Below are positions 16,318 to 25,500 of a stretch of 27,575 nt of DNA, in pieces (the first letter of the stretch is position 1; each line of letters begins with the position of its first letter). Where the stretch lies: NCBI GenBank assembly GCA_046542305.1, contig JBKHBQ010000012.1, positions 1-27,575 of the forward strand, in the 5' to 3' direction. Both the position numbers and the translations under genes were made by a program. The notes beneath the pieces were generated by a model. It saw only the letters and a program-made list of their open reading frames with translations. It was not told the origin of the DNA and made no database searches. Source of the DNA: JBKHBQ01 sp046542305 (lineage in GTDB: Bacteria > Bacteroidota > Bacteroidia > Bacteroidales > 4484-276).

Positions 16318-18720
16318 TTATGCCGATCCGCGCGTGTCAATCTCTTCAATTTCGAGTTCATCCAGTTCAATGTCGATTTCTTCATCGAAAATTTCGAGCA
16401 GTGGTTCCGAGAATTTTCTGGTGGTGATGTGCTTGTCGAGTGTCAGCAGCAGTGAGGGCAGCAGAAACAAATTCGACAACAGGGCTATCACCAGCGTAAA
16501 TGCAATAAGGTATCCCAGCGCCTCCGTTCCACCGAAGGAGGATAAGGTGAAAATGATAAATCCAAAAAACAGCACCACCGATGAATATACCATGCTGAAA
16601 CCGGTTTCCTTCAGCGCATTGATCACCGAAGTTTTGATGTTCCAGTTGTTCATTCTCAACTGAAGCCTGTAACGCGAGAGAAAATGGATGGCATTGTCTA
16701 CCGAGATCCCCAGCGCAATGCTGAATATCAGGATGGTTGAAGGCTTGATGGAAATTGCCAGGTATCCCATCATGGCGGCAGTCATGATTTGTGGGATCAG
16801 GTTGGGTGCCATGGAGATGGCAATCATGCGTGCCGAAGTAAAAAGCAGTGCCATCAGCACAGATATCACCACCAGGGCGAGCAGCAGGCTGGTGAGCAGG
16901 TTTTTGATCAGATAGTTGGTGCCTTCAAGATAAACTACGCTGGTGCCGGTAAGGTTTACATCGTATTTCTCCGGCGGGAAGATCGAATCGATTTTCGGGC
17001 GCAGATCGGTGCGGATGCGTTCGATGTCGTTGGTGCCGATATTGGCCATCTGCACACTGATGCGTGTCACCTGCAAACTGGTATCAACAAACGAATTGAT
17101 GATGGTACGTTTGCCTTTATCCATGCCCGGTACATACCGCATGATGAAATTCTTTTCCTGTGTATTGGGCAGGCTGTACATGGCAGGATTTCCTCCATAA
17201 AAAGCCTGTTTGGCAAATTTTACCACCTCGGCCACCGATAGCGGTTCAGAAAGTTCTGGATATCCGGCCAAAACCTGCTGCAGTTCTTCTATCCGTTTTA
17301 TGGTTGGCAACTGGAGGACACCCCTTGGTTTACGGGTATCGATGGATATTTCCAGCGGCATCACCCCTTTAATGTTTCGCTCAAAAAACATCAGGTCGCG
17401 GTACATCGGGTCGCGTTTTGGAATATCATCTACAATATTTCCGGTGGTTTTCAGGAGCGAAATGCCATAGAACCCTGCCAGTACCAGCGCAATGGTAATG
17501 CCGTAAATGATGCTACGGTGATGCTGAACGATATGAACGATCCGCTGCACAATGGTATTGACGATTCCTTTGTCGAGATGAGATGTGTGTTTAGTGTGAG
17601 GCGGCTTTAGAAAGCTGAAAAAGATCGGGATCAGGAAAAGCGTTAAAAAATATGCCACCATGATCGAAATGGAAGCTACAATGCCAAACTCGATCAAAGC
17701 CTGATTACCAGTAATGATGAAAGCGGCAAAACCGGCGGCCGTGGTGGTATTGGTAAGCAGGTTGGCATTGCCGATAAACATCACCACACGGGTGAGTGAT
17801 CTGATTTTGTTGCCGTGCCTGATGATTTCCGCATGATATTTATTCAGCAGGAAGATGCAGTTTTCTACCACGATCACAATCAGCAGCGGCGGAAGAATAC
17901 CTGTCAATACCGTTATTTTGTAGCCGAATATGGTGATCCATCCCATTACCCAAACTACATTAAAAATGACAATGACCATGGTGGCGGCCACAATTTTCCA
18001 GTTTTTGAAGAAGATCAGCAGGATAACCGAAGCGATGAGCAGTGAAAGGATCACAAACAGCCGCAGTTCGTTTTCGATCTTTTTAGCTGTGATGGTACGG
18101 ATGTAGGGCAGTCCGGAATAATGTACCTTCACCCCGGTTTTATCAGCAAAATTTTCCCCTTCGGCCCGGATGCCATAAATCAGGCCTACGCGGTCTTTGG
18201 TGTTCAGGATTTCCTTGTCGAGGGTGATGGCCATCAGGGTAAAACTGGAAGATTTGTTGTAGAGCAATCCGTCGTAAAAAGGAAGTGAGAATACCACGTC
18301 CATCAGGCTGTCGAGCTGCTGCTGGTTGCGTGGCCGCTCGTTGAAAACCGGCAGAAAATCGAAAACTTTGGTGGAATCGTTTTTCTTCAGAAAATACAAT
18401 TGCGACATCGATACCACGCCTTCCACACCATCCAGGTTCCGGATGTCTTCAGTCAGATCGTACCAGGCATTGAAAACATCCAGATCAAAAATGCTTGTAT
18501 CAGAAATACCAATAAACAACACGCTGCCATCCTCACCGAAAGTGCGCTTGAATTCGTCGTACAGTACACTTGTGGAATCGGTGGAGGGCAACATCTGCGT
18601 CATCTCGTACGACATGCTTACCTCGCGCGCATTGTAACCCATGAAAAGGGTGAGTAAGAGGATAATTATCAGATTCCAGTATCGTCGCCGGAGTATAAAT
18701 GAAGCCAGATAAGTCCACAT
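16318..18720 (-). CDS. RND superfamily (MMPL-type) membrane exporter
   Basis: The 800-residue protein has the two-fold RND plan: one N-terminal helix (about 15-28), a periplasmic domain, five helices (about 220-375), a second anchor near 405-425, another periplasmic domain and a final five-helix block (about 625-765). The second TM4-type motif GISVDNAIHFLSRYR carries the usual aspartate (D675). In the first half the matching segment is VVENCIFLLNKYH, with E286-N287. The tail (about 770-795) is very acidic and cytoplasmic. Relatives export lipids, hopanoids or lipid-like molecules; the substrate here is unknown. The two downstream genes make dTDP-glucose and an isoprenoid diphosphate, which fits a cell-envelope setting but does not prove a link. 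The ATG at 18720 gives a normal N-terminus. Confidence 0.88.
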   Translation of the reverse strand: MWTYLASFILRRRYWNLIIILLLTLFMGYNAREVSMSYEMTQMLPSTDSTSVLYDEFKRTFGEDGSVLFIGISDTSIFDLDVFNAWYDLTEDIRNLDGVEGVVSMSQLYFLKKNDSTKVFDFLPVFNERPRNQQQLDSLMDVVFSLPFYDGLLYNKSSSFTLMAITLDKEILNTKDRVGLIYGIRAEGENFADKTGVKVHYSGLPYIRTITAKKIENELRLFVILSLLIASVILLIFFKNWKIVAATMVIVIFNVVWVMGWITIFGYKITVLTGILPPLLIVIVVENCIFLLNKYHAEIIRHGNKIRSLTRVVMFIGNANLLTNTTTAAGFAAFIITGNQALIEFGIVASISIMVAYFLTLFLIPIFFSFLKPPHTKHTSHLDKGIVNTIVQRIVHIVQHHRSIIYGITIALVLAGFYGISLLKTTGNIVDDIPKRDPMYRDLMFFERNIKGVMPLEISIDTRKPRGVLQLPTIKRIEELQQVLAGYPELSEPLSVAEVVKFAKQAFYGGNPAMYSLPNTQEKNFIMRYVPGMDKGKRTIINSFVDTSLQVTRISVQMANIGTNDIERIRTDLRPKIDSIFPPEKYDVNLTGTSVVYLEGTNYLIKNLLTSLLLALVVISVLMALLFTSARMIAISMAPNLIPQIMTAAMMGYLAISIKPSTILIFSIALGISVDNAIHFLSRYRLQLRMNNWNIKTSVINALKETGFSMVYSSVVLFFGFIIFTLSSFGGTEALGYLIAFTLVIALLSNLFLLPSLLLTLDKHITTRKFSEPLLEIFDEEIDIELDELEIEEIDTRGSA

Positions 18721-18891
18721 GCAGTCGGTTCCTTGTTGCTAAGTTTGGTATTAAAATTGTAAGATTTTGCACTATGCTTTGCAAAAAGGCCTCGAAATTA
18801 TAATTTATATTCTTAACAGAAAAATTAATAATCGACTAAATTGCAGTATTTCAATGAATTTAGAAGGTTTTTAAGTTTTAACTCCAACACT

Positions 18892-20070
18892 ATGAAAAAG
18901 ATACTTTACTTGCTGTTATTCGCTTTTCTATTCTCCTGCTCGGTACCGGGAAAATACGTTAACCAGAGCAAGTACGATCAGGCTCTCGAAGTGATGATTG
19001 TGGAAGTGAAAAAGCATCCTGAAAATCAGAAGGAAGCCCTGGAACTGGCCACTGTTTACCAAAAGGCAAAAGAGCGTGATACCGCTATGATCACCGAATT
19101 TGTATCTTCCGGCCGGCCCGATATCTGGTATAATGTTCATCAGCTTTACGAAAAGATGAACCGGCGACAGGAAATGATCATGGAACTTCCGGACACCACC
19201 AGGCTGCTTATGAATTTTAAAGCGGTTGATTATAAACCGATGATTGAAGCTTCCCGGCTTAAAGCTTGCGGTTACCTTTATGCAAGTGCAAAGAAACAAC
19301 TCGAAAGCGGAACCAAATCAGAGATCGGCTATGCCTACGAAAGCCTGAACAAAATAAATGTACTGATGCCGGGCTTCCGGGATGTGAAGGCACTGCTTGC
19401 TGATTTTACGGTGTTGGAAACGCTCAATGTTTTATACAGGATCACCATTGATTACCCCGGTTATCTGCCGTATGAGCTTGAGGAAGAGCTCGGTTACCTC
19501 AACCTTTCGGAACTGGATGTTCCCGGATACCGGTTTTTTAACAATAAGAAATCCGGGATTGAATTTGACTATTCAGTGGAGGTCCGGGTGCTCGATGTAA
19601 AGATTTTACCCGAGGACACAAAGGAGGTATACTACACCGAAACAGCAAAAGTTCAGGACGGAGTTGGCTATAAGCTGGATGAGGATGGAAATTTCGCTTA
19701 CGACAGCCTTGGAAAGAAAATTGAATACCCGTTGCTGAAAACTATCGCCTGCTATGTTACCGAAACCAGCCAACGCAAATCCATGTTGATCGGCGGCATG
19801 GTGACGGTAAAGAATCTGGAAACCGGTGCTACCGTTGCCACCGAATACCTGACCGGTGAAACAAAATTCTTCCACCGCTCGGCACGCTTCAAGGGCGATT
19901 TGAATGCGCTTTCACCTGAAACTTTTAAACTGGTGGGCAGCAAAAAAATGGAATATCCTACCGACCTGGAGATGATTCTTCGCGCCAGCGATAAATTCAA
20001 GGTCAGAGCCATCAGTTTCATGATCAATTCGCTAAAGGAATCCGGTTCAGATGTGACGAAAAAAGAATAA
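18892..20070 (+). CDS. Lipoprotein of unknown function with TPR-like N-terminal region
   Basis: The 392-residue product begins MKKILYLLLFAFLFSCSVPG, a lipoprotein signal with the acylated cysteine at residue 16. The ATG at 18892 is chosen for this reason; an in-frame TTG at 18841 would bury the signal behind 17 extra residues. Residues about 20-170 are helical and TPR-like (YDQALEVMIVEVKKHP and following). The rest is mixed, with beta-rich segments such as GIEFDYSVEVRVLDVKILPE and KSMLIGGMVTVKNLETG. I do not recognise the family. The protein is predicted to sit in the periplasmic or outer membrane leaflet. The dehydrogenase gene follows after 23 bases, so the two are probably co-transcribed although no functional link is evident. 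Confidence 0.75.
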   Translation: MKKILYLLLFAFLFSCSVPGKYVNQSKYDQALEVMIVEVKKHPENQKEALELATVYQKAKERDTAMITEFVSSGRPDIWYNVHQLYEKMNRRQEMIMELPDTTRLLMNFKAVDYKPMIEASRLKACGYLYASAKKQLESGTKSEIGYAYESLNKINVLMPGFRDVKALLADFTVLETLNVLYRITIDYPGYLPYELEEELGYLNLSELDVPGYRFFNNKKSGIEFDYSVEVRVLDVKILPEDTKEVYYTETAKVQDGVGYKLDEDGNFAYDSLGKKIEYPLLKTIACYVTETSQRKSMLIGGMVTVKNLETGATVATEYLTGETKFFHRSARFKGDLNALSPETFKLVGSKKMEYPTDLEMILRASDKFKVRAISFMINSLKESGSDVTKKE

Positions 20071-20093
20071 TTTCGCCCAAAATTGGGCAAAGC

Positions 20094-21044
20094 ATGAACA
20101 GGGCCAAAGTACTTTTTATCGACACGGCACATCCTGTGCTTCAGGAGGATCTTACCCGTTTTGGTTTTCATTGCGACTATTTTGCCGGCTATTCACGTGC
20201 AGAATACCTTACTTCCATTGGTGATTACGAAGGTGTGATTATCCGCGGAAAAATAAAACTCGACCAAGAAATGCTTGACCGCGCCGTAAAGCTCAGGTTT
20301 ATCGGCAGGGTAGGGGCCGGCATGGAAAATATAGATGTGGATTATGCGCGATCCAAAGGCATCCGTTGCCTGAATGCACCCGAAGGCAATCGCGATGCGG
20401 TGGGTGAGCATGCGCTGGGTATGCTGCTGATGCTGATGAACAATCTGCTCAGGGCCGACACCGAGGTCCGCCGTGGCATCTGGATACGCGAGGGAAACAG
20501 AGGGCTGGAGATCAAAGGAAAAACGGTGGCCATCATCGGGTACGGAAATATGGGTTCTGCCTTTGCCCGACGGCTGCAGGGTTTTGATGCCCGCGTAATT
20601 GCGTATGATAAATACAAAACCGGCTATTCCGACGGGTATGTTGAAGAATCCGACATGCAAAACATCTTCAGCACGGCCGATATCCTGAGCCTGCATGTTC
20701 CGCTGACGGAAGAAACGCATCACCTGGTTGATGAGAACTACCTATCGGCCTTCCGTAAGGATATTTTCGTGGTGAATACAGCCCGTGGCAAGGTGGTAAA
20801 AACAGATGATCTGGTCGCGGCCATGCAAACCGGAAAAGTGATCGGTGCTGCCCTCGACGTGCTGGAGTACGAAAAGCTGTCGTTTGAAGATATCGAAAAA
20901 GAGTCCCTGCCCGACGCCTTCCAATACCTTATCCAATCCGATCGTGTAGTGCTTTCCCCGCACATCGCCGGCTGGACGTACGAATCCAGTTACAAACTGG
21001 CCAAAGTCCTCGCTGAAAAGATCAGGCTGGAATTTGTGCGGTAG
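20094..21044 (+). CDS. D-2-hydroxyacid dehydrogenase (phosphoglycerate dehydrogenase-like)
   Basis: The 316-residue protein has the D-isomer-specific 2-hydroxyacid dehydrogenase fold. It shows GRVGAGMENIDVDYA in the substrate-binding part, the nucleotide-binding motif GYGNMG with a following acidic residue (AYDKYKT) that favours NAD, NTARGKVV with the catalytic arginine, ALDVLEYE with the acidic partner, and SPHIAGWTYESS with the catalytic histidine. It lacks a C-terminal ACT regulatory domain, so if it is SerA it is the short form. Other members of the family act on lactate, glycerate or glyoxylate, so the substrate remains open. It lies 23 bases after the lipoprotein gene. No serC is adjacent. 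Confidence 0.85.
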   Translation: MNRAKVLFIDTAHPVLQEDLTRFGFHCDYFAGYSRAEYLTSIGDYEGVIIRGKIKLDQEMLDRAVKLRFIGRVGAGMENIDVDYARSKGIRCLNAPEGNRDAVGEHALGMLLMLMNNLLRADTEVRRGIWIREGNRGLEIKGKTVAIIGYGNMGSAFARRLQGFDARVIAYDKYKTGYSDGYVEESDMQNIFSTADILSLHVPLTEETHHLVDENYLSAFRKDIFVVNTARGKVVKTDDLVAAMQTGKVIGAALDVLEYEKLSFEDIEKESLPDAFQYLIQSDRVVLSPHIAGWTYESSYKLAKVLAEKIRLEFVR

Positions 21045-21235
21045 TTTTTAGAAAGTTAAATAATCTTGACCTTTCTGTTTGTCGAAGCATCTGCTTCGAT
21101 CCTTTATTTTATTAGCATCTGCTACAGCTTAGTAATAAGGGTTTTGTTTTGGCAGCAGATGCTGCGAGGATATTTCAGCGTAGCAGAAGCTACGCCGAAC
21201 GTCCAGAGCGGATGCCAAAGGGACAGGTTTATTTG
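21045..21235. other. Intergenic region between convergent genes, containing a hairpin cluster
   Basis: This 191-base gap separates the dehydrogenase and phosphofructokinase genes, which converge. It has no ORF of note and no classical terminator with a long T run. Most of it is taken up by the four short palindromes annotated separately at 21082-21194. The first of them is followed by a T-rich stretch (TCCTTTATTTTATT) and might serve as a weak terminator for the plus-strand pair. Confidence 0.6.
21082..21194. repeat. Cluster of four short palindromes with a common core (REP-like element)
   Basis: Four hairpins lie in 113 bases. They are TCGAAGCATCTGCTTCGA (21082-21099), TAGCATCTGCTA (21113-21124), GCAGCAGATGCTGC (21152-21165) and CGTAGCAGAAGCTACG (21179-21194). 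The first two carry AGCATCTGCT, which is the reverse complement of the AGCAGATGCT in the third. The fourth has AGCAGAAGCT. The bases outside the core differ between copies but stay complementary within each copy. Such compensating change points to a structured repeat, comparable to REP/BIME elements mobilised by TnpA-REP transposases. No such transposase is in the window, and whether it recurs elsewhere in the genome cannot be seen here. Confidence 0.6.
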
Positions 21236-22471
21236 TTAAATTATCTCGATCTTCTTCCAATTCAAAATCTTATAGAAATCATATTTTTCAGGTGTGTCGA
21301 CGAATTTGCGGGCGGCTTCGTAATCTTCCTCTGTAATGTACTGGTGATTGATTCCGTACACCAATTGCACTTTTTGAGAGTTGATGTTTACCAGTCGTGG
21401 CAACACTTTGCCATTTTCATCCTCCACATCTTTCAGGTAGAGCGGGGCAATATCACCTTTATGGTCGGAAGTGACCATACAGCCGGTGATGCCCTGATCG
21501 AACAACTTTTTTACGCCCATTCCGAGTAGCGCGCAATACAGCAGGTCGAAGGCGACGGGTTGTACGCAACGAAGCTCATAACCGAGTTCCACGGGGCGGC
21601 TTTTTATTTTCAGGCCCAAACGCTTCAGCTCGCGCTGGATGAGGATGTTGAAAATATGGGCTTTGCTTACATTGCCAAGTTCGGGATGGCCGTGTTCATC
21701 GTAGGTAAAATTAATACCGGTGGATTCGATCTCGGCGTCCGTCATAAAGTGGAAAACGCCTTCGCTGATGATCACCGCGCCATAGGAAATGCCCAGCACC
21801 AACCGTTTCAGAATCGCCGAAATCACCAGCTTTACGATCTTTCGGATGGTAACGTCGGTTTGATTGAACATCTCAGGAATGATGATCATCGGGTAGTGGC
21901 AGGCGGCGCCAATACCGAAGGCCAGGTGTCCGGCCTCACGACCCATGGCCGATACGATGAACCAGTTGCCGCTGGTGCGGGCGTCTTCATACACCGTTTG
22001 GGCAATCCGGACCCCTTCCTGTTTGGCCGACTGATAGCCAAAGGTGGGCGATCCTTCCGGCAGGGGAAGGTCGTTGTCGATGGTTTTGGGTACATGAATA
22101 TTCTGAATTTTTACATCGTTCTCTGCCAAAAATTTGGAGATGCGGTTGGCAGTGGAAGCCGTGTCGTCGCCACCAATGGTCACAAGCAGCTTTACGTTGT
22201 TGTTGGTAAAGAAATCGGTTTTGAATTCCTCATCCTTCGGTTTATACCTGCTCATCTGAAGGGCCGATCCGCCCTGCTTATGAATTTTATCGGCCTGTTC
22301 GAAGTCAATTTCCGTCATGAGCGGATGATTGCTGAATAAACTCTTATAGCCCTCGTGCAAACCGATCACGCGGTATCCGCTTTGCAAAAAAACCTTGGCA
22401 ATGGTGCCGATCACCGTGTTGATTCCCGGTGCAGGACCTCCGCCTGCAAGTATGGCGATGGATTCTTTCAT
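21236..22471 (-). CDS. pfp: 6-phosphofructokinase, probably pyrophosphate-dependent
   Basis: The 411-residue protein begins MKESIAILAGGGPAPGINTV, the phosphofructokinase family nucleotide/phosphate loop. It has TIGGDDTAS (GGDD at 100-103) and PKTIDND (128-134), and later SAMGREAGHLAFGIG. ATP-dependent enzymes have GGDG and usually a Gly in the position of this Lys; the Asp and Lys seen here are the established marks of PPi-dependent enzymes. It should phosphorylate fructose-6-phosphate reversibly with PPi in glycolysis and gluconeogenesis. The start chosen is the ATG at 22471; an in-frame TTG at 22501 is part of the -7 box at 22499-22506. It converges with the dehydrogenase gene across the hairpin cluster. 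Confidence 0.92.
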   Translation of the reverse strand: MKESIAILAGGGPAPGINTVIGTIAKVFLQSGYRVIGLHEGYKSLFSNHPLMTEIDFEQADKIHKQGGSALQMSRYKPKDEEFKTDFFTNNNVKLLVTIGGDDTASTANRISKFLAENDVKIQNIHVPKTIDNDLPLPEGSPTFGYQSAKQEGVRIAQTVYEDARTSGNWFIVSAMGREAGHLAFGIGAACHYPMIIIPEMFNQTDVTIRKIVKLVISAILKRLVLGISYGAVIISEGVFHFMTDAEIESTGINFTYDEHGHPELGNVSKAHIFNILIQRELKRLGLKIKSRPVELGYELRCVQPVAFDLLYCALLGMGVKKLFDQGITGCMVTSDHKGDIAPLYLKDVEDENGKVLPRLVNINSQKVQLVYGINHQYITEEDYEAARKFVDTPEKYDFYKILNWKKIEII

Positions 22472-22498
22472 GGATATCAGTTTTTTGATTATTTCAGG

Positions 22499-22506
22499 CA
22501 AAAGTA
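22499..22506 (-). promoter_or_regulatory. -7 box for the phosphofructokinase gene
   Basis: On the minus strand TACTTTTG (22506-22499) matches TAnnTTTG exactly and lies 27 bases before the ATG at 22471. No TTG is seen at the -33 position. Confidence 0.5.
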
Positions 22507-22537
22507 GCTGAAAATATTTTTTTTATCATTCAGGAAA

Positions 22538-22578
22538 TAAAAAAACCTGACAGGTTTGCAACACCCGCCAGGTTTTTA
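22538..22578 (-). terminator. Rho-independent terminator after the deiminase-like gene
   Basis: On the minus strand AACCTGGCGGG and CCTGTCAGGTT pair over 11 bp with two G-U pairs around a 9-base loop (22574-22544), followed by a run of seven T. The plus strand also ends in T, so it could work both ways. It lies about 25 bases past the stop of the minus-strand gene. Confidence 0.85.
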
Positions 22579-22599
22579 TGTGGGATTCAATAATTTATT

Positions 22600-25500
22600 T
22601 TAATTCACTTTCATCACCTTGATGAGTTCGGTTTTTTCAGCGGAATGGATGCGGATGAAGTAAATACCGTTTCCAACCACTGTTTCATTGCGGTCTTTTC
22701 CATTCCATGAAATCCGGTGCAGACCGGCCTGCCGCATGTTATCCGTGAGTGTTGTAATTAATTTTCCCTGGAAGTCAAGAACCTCAACCCGGATTTGCTG
22801 CCGCGTTTCAACAGGTATTTCGATGCTTAGCTGTTCCCTGAATGGATTTGGATACACTTCAGTGCTTCCGGTTCCAAACTCATCCAGCCCAAGAATCACA
22901 TCATTCAGGGCCACGGTAACGGAGGATAACCCCAACATAGATTCTATTTCAAAGGTTTCATACAGATATGCATCGGGAGGTGAAACCAACGTAATCAGCA
23001 CGTTAAGTTCGAGAGTTTCGCCCACTTCCATCTGATAAGGAAAACTCACCGGTGGTTCCTGGATTTCCCATATTTCGCCTGATAGCGGAACATTGAAGAT
23101 GTCCATCGGAACATTTCCGGTATTTTCGATGGTGAATGTAAGGCCGTCGACCCATGCCTGCTGTGGCGTTTCAAACCAAAGTGTGTCGGGGGCTATTGCC
23201 AGGTTGGGTTGGTAAACGGCATCGTTCCAGGCAATGGTTACGGTTTGGGAGCCAATACCGGTGGTCACCGTCAGGTCGTCGTAGAGCATGGCTTCGGCAC
23301 CGGCCGGAGGCGGAGGAATGATCACATTAAGCTGCAGTTCCGCGCCGGCTTGCAGGTTGTAAGGCATGGCCGGAAGCGATTCCTCGAACATCCAGGCGAA
23401 GTTGCTTCCGTATTCCGTAATGTCGGTGATCATGATATCGGAGCCAGTTTCGTTGGAAATGTAAAGCATCTTGCCTTCGATCATGTCATTCATGGTAAGG
23501 AACCACAATGTATCGGGGGCCACGGTTACATCAGCAGTTCCGGTCACTTCGAAATAAACCGGCACTTCCACCACCGGGTTTTCAGGATCGTTGGAATTAA
23601 TCGTGATCATACCTTCCCAGGTTCCGGGGGTGAGTTCTTCGGCATTGCACGGAATAGTCACATCAGCACATTCGCCGGGTTGAACCATGCCCGTGACAGG
23701 TTCGGTTGGCATCCATTCAGTTTCGCTTTCAATCACGGTAAAGGTTACGGCAATACCTGTAGCCTGATGGCCGCCGTCGCCGTAGGTATCTTCGATCCAC
23801 ATTTTCCAGTCACCGCTCAGTTCCTCTCCTTCAAAATCTGTAATGTCAAGGGTATAGTTTCCTGCCGGACTTCCTGCCAGCAACACGGCTACAGTTCCTG
23901 CGGGCGATTGCAGATGCAGGCTTCCTTCTTCGGGCCAATCATCGGTGCTCCAGTTGAATTCCACCTCCACATTGGCCAGTTCTCCGCTTTCGCTCATCTG
24001 GATATCAGTCCAGCCTGTTTCGTCGTAGGTATTATACTCCCATGAACTGGCCGATGGACTGTCGGGCACAACGGTTTCGATCTGCCCGTATGCCGCAGTT
24101 GAAGTTTCAATTTCGAAATTCAGTTCCAGGTCGCCGGTGTTACAGATCGAAAGCATGGCATCGGCCGATCCGCCAACCGGGGCTGAAACATTTATCGTAT
24201 CAGGCGTGACTTCGATGTGTGCATAGGCCTGTTCTCCCACAAAGAAGCTGTGCGGATCGGGTTCGCCGATGAAAGGATGGGTGGAGCGTTTTCCGTACTG
24301 ATCGGCGGCGTACAAATAATAATCGATCTGGCTTCCTGCTGAGGCCCCAGGAATGTTGCCTTCCCAGATCTGTCCCGACGTGTTGGTCATACTGGTAAAG
24401 TCCCAGACGCCGCCATTTATGCGGTACCAGATCAGCACGGAATCGCTGTAAATGGCTTGGCCGCTAAAGGCCTTCAATGTGGCTTCCACGGCATAATCAG
24501 CCTGAACCGGCTGTTCAGCCAGCAGCGGAATATGGCGGATGTGCAGCATGTTGATATCGGCAATTCCCTTGGTACGGCAGTGCAGTGCGTCGGTGGACTG
24601 CCAGCTACCCGTAAATCCAAGCACCTCGTATCCGGGCATGGCTTCTTCATACGATGCAATTGCATCATCGTCCCACTGCGACCCGGTAACGGGCACGAAT
24701 ACCCTCTTGTTCAGGATCAGCGAATTTGTGTAGGGCTGGTCGTTGGGCGTGAAAACCCTGAACACCTGGTAAGGAGTTCCGTACGACGAAATCTGCCCTT
24801 CGAAATAGGCCGCCGTGGCTTCAATCTCGTCATACTGCGGATGGGATGTGGGTACAGACCGGATCAGCACCTTATCTACGTCGAGGTATTTTCCCCAACA
24901 GTCGATGTGGTCGATATAGGTATTGTTCGGGTCCTCCAGCACGTGATAGGTATCGATACCCAGGTACTCCTGGAATATTTCATCGATCTCATCATGTGTA
25001 TAACCGGAATTTTCAATCCAGATCAGATCGGAGGAGGCTGCCTGTCCCATGCCGTCGGTCATATAATTTCCGCCGGCGGTGGCGATGTCCATTTCGAACA
25101 GGTTAATGTTGAGTTCCGCGGCAACCTTGGCAGGGATGGCATTATCCTGTGGCCGCGGGCGGTTATAGGTAAAATCCATGATTCCAATTTCATCGTTGCC
25201 ATCGAAGATGAACCATGGGCCGTAGTCGCGGGTCCAATAGCTGTTGCTCGGGGCGATAATGAAATCGCAGTTGTCGAGGTTCACACCCTGATTTTGATAT
25301 TGGTTGGTAACATAGGTTTTTTCGCTCTGGTTGGCTACAATGGTGGTCACGTTGCATTCTTCCGACATGGCCGCGATAAGCTGATACGAAATGCCGAAGG
25401 AATACCGGATCAGCACCGATTGCATGTGGTCGTATTCTGCAATGTTGGTTACGGGACCGTCCGGTGGTTCGGTAACCTTTGCGTCTTTCCCGATCAGGTG

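Noticed and set aside
21082..21194. CRISPR array
   Set aside because: The repeats are short palindromes with differing arms and both orientations, without uniform repeat and spacer lengths, and no cas genes are nearby.
23209..24045. Plus-strand frame (278 codons) rich in Gly and His
   Set aside because: Antisense shadow of the C-terminal half of the deiminase-like protein; no domain recognised.
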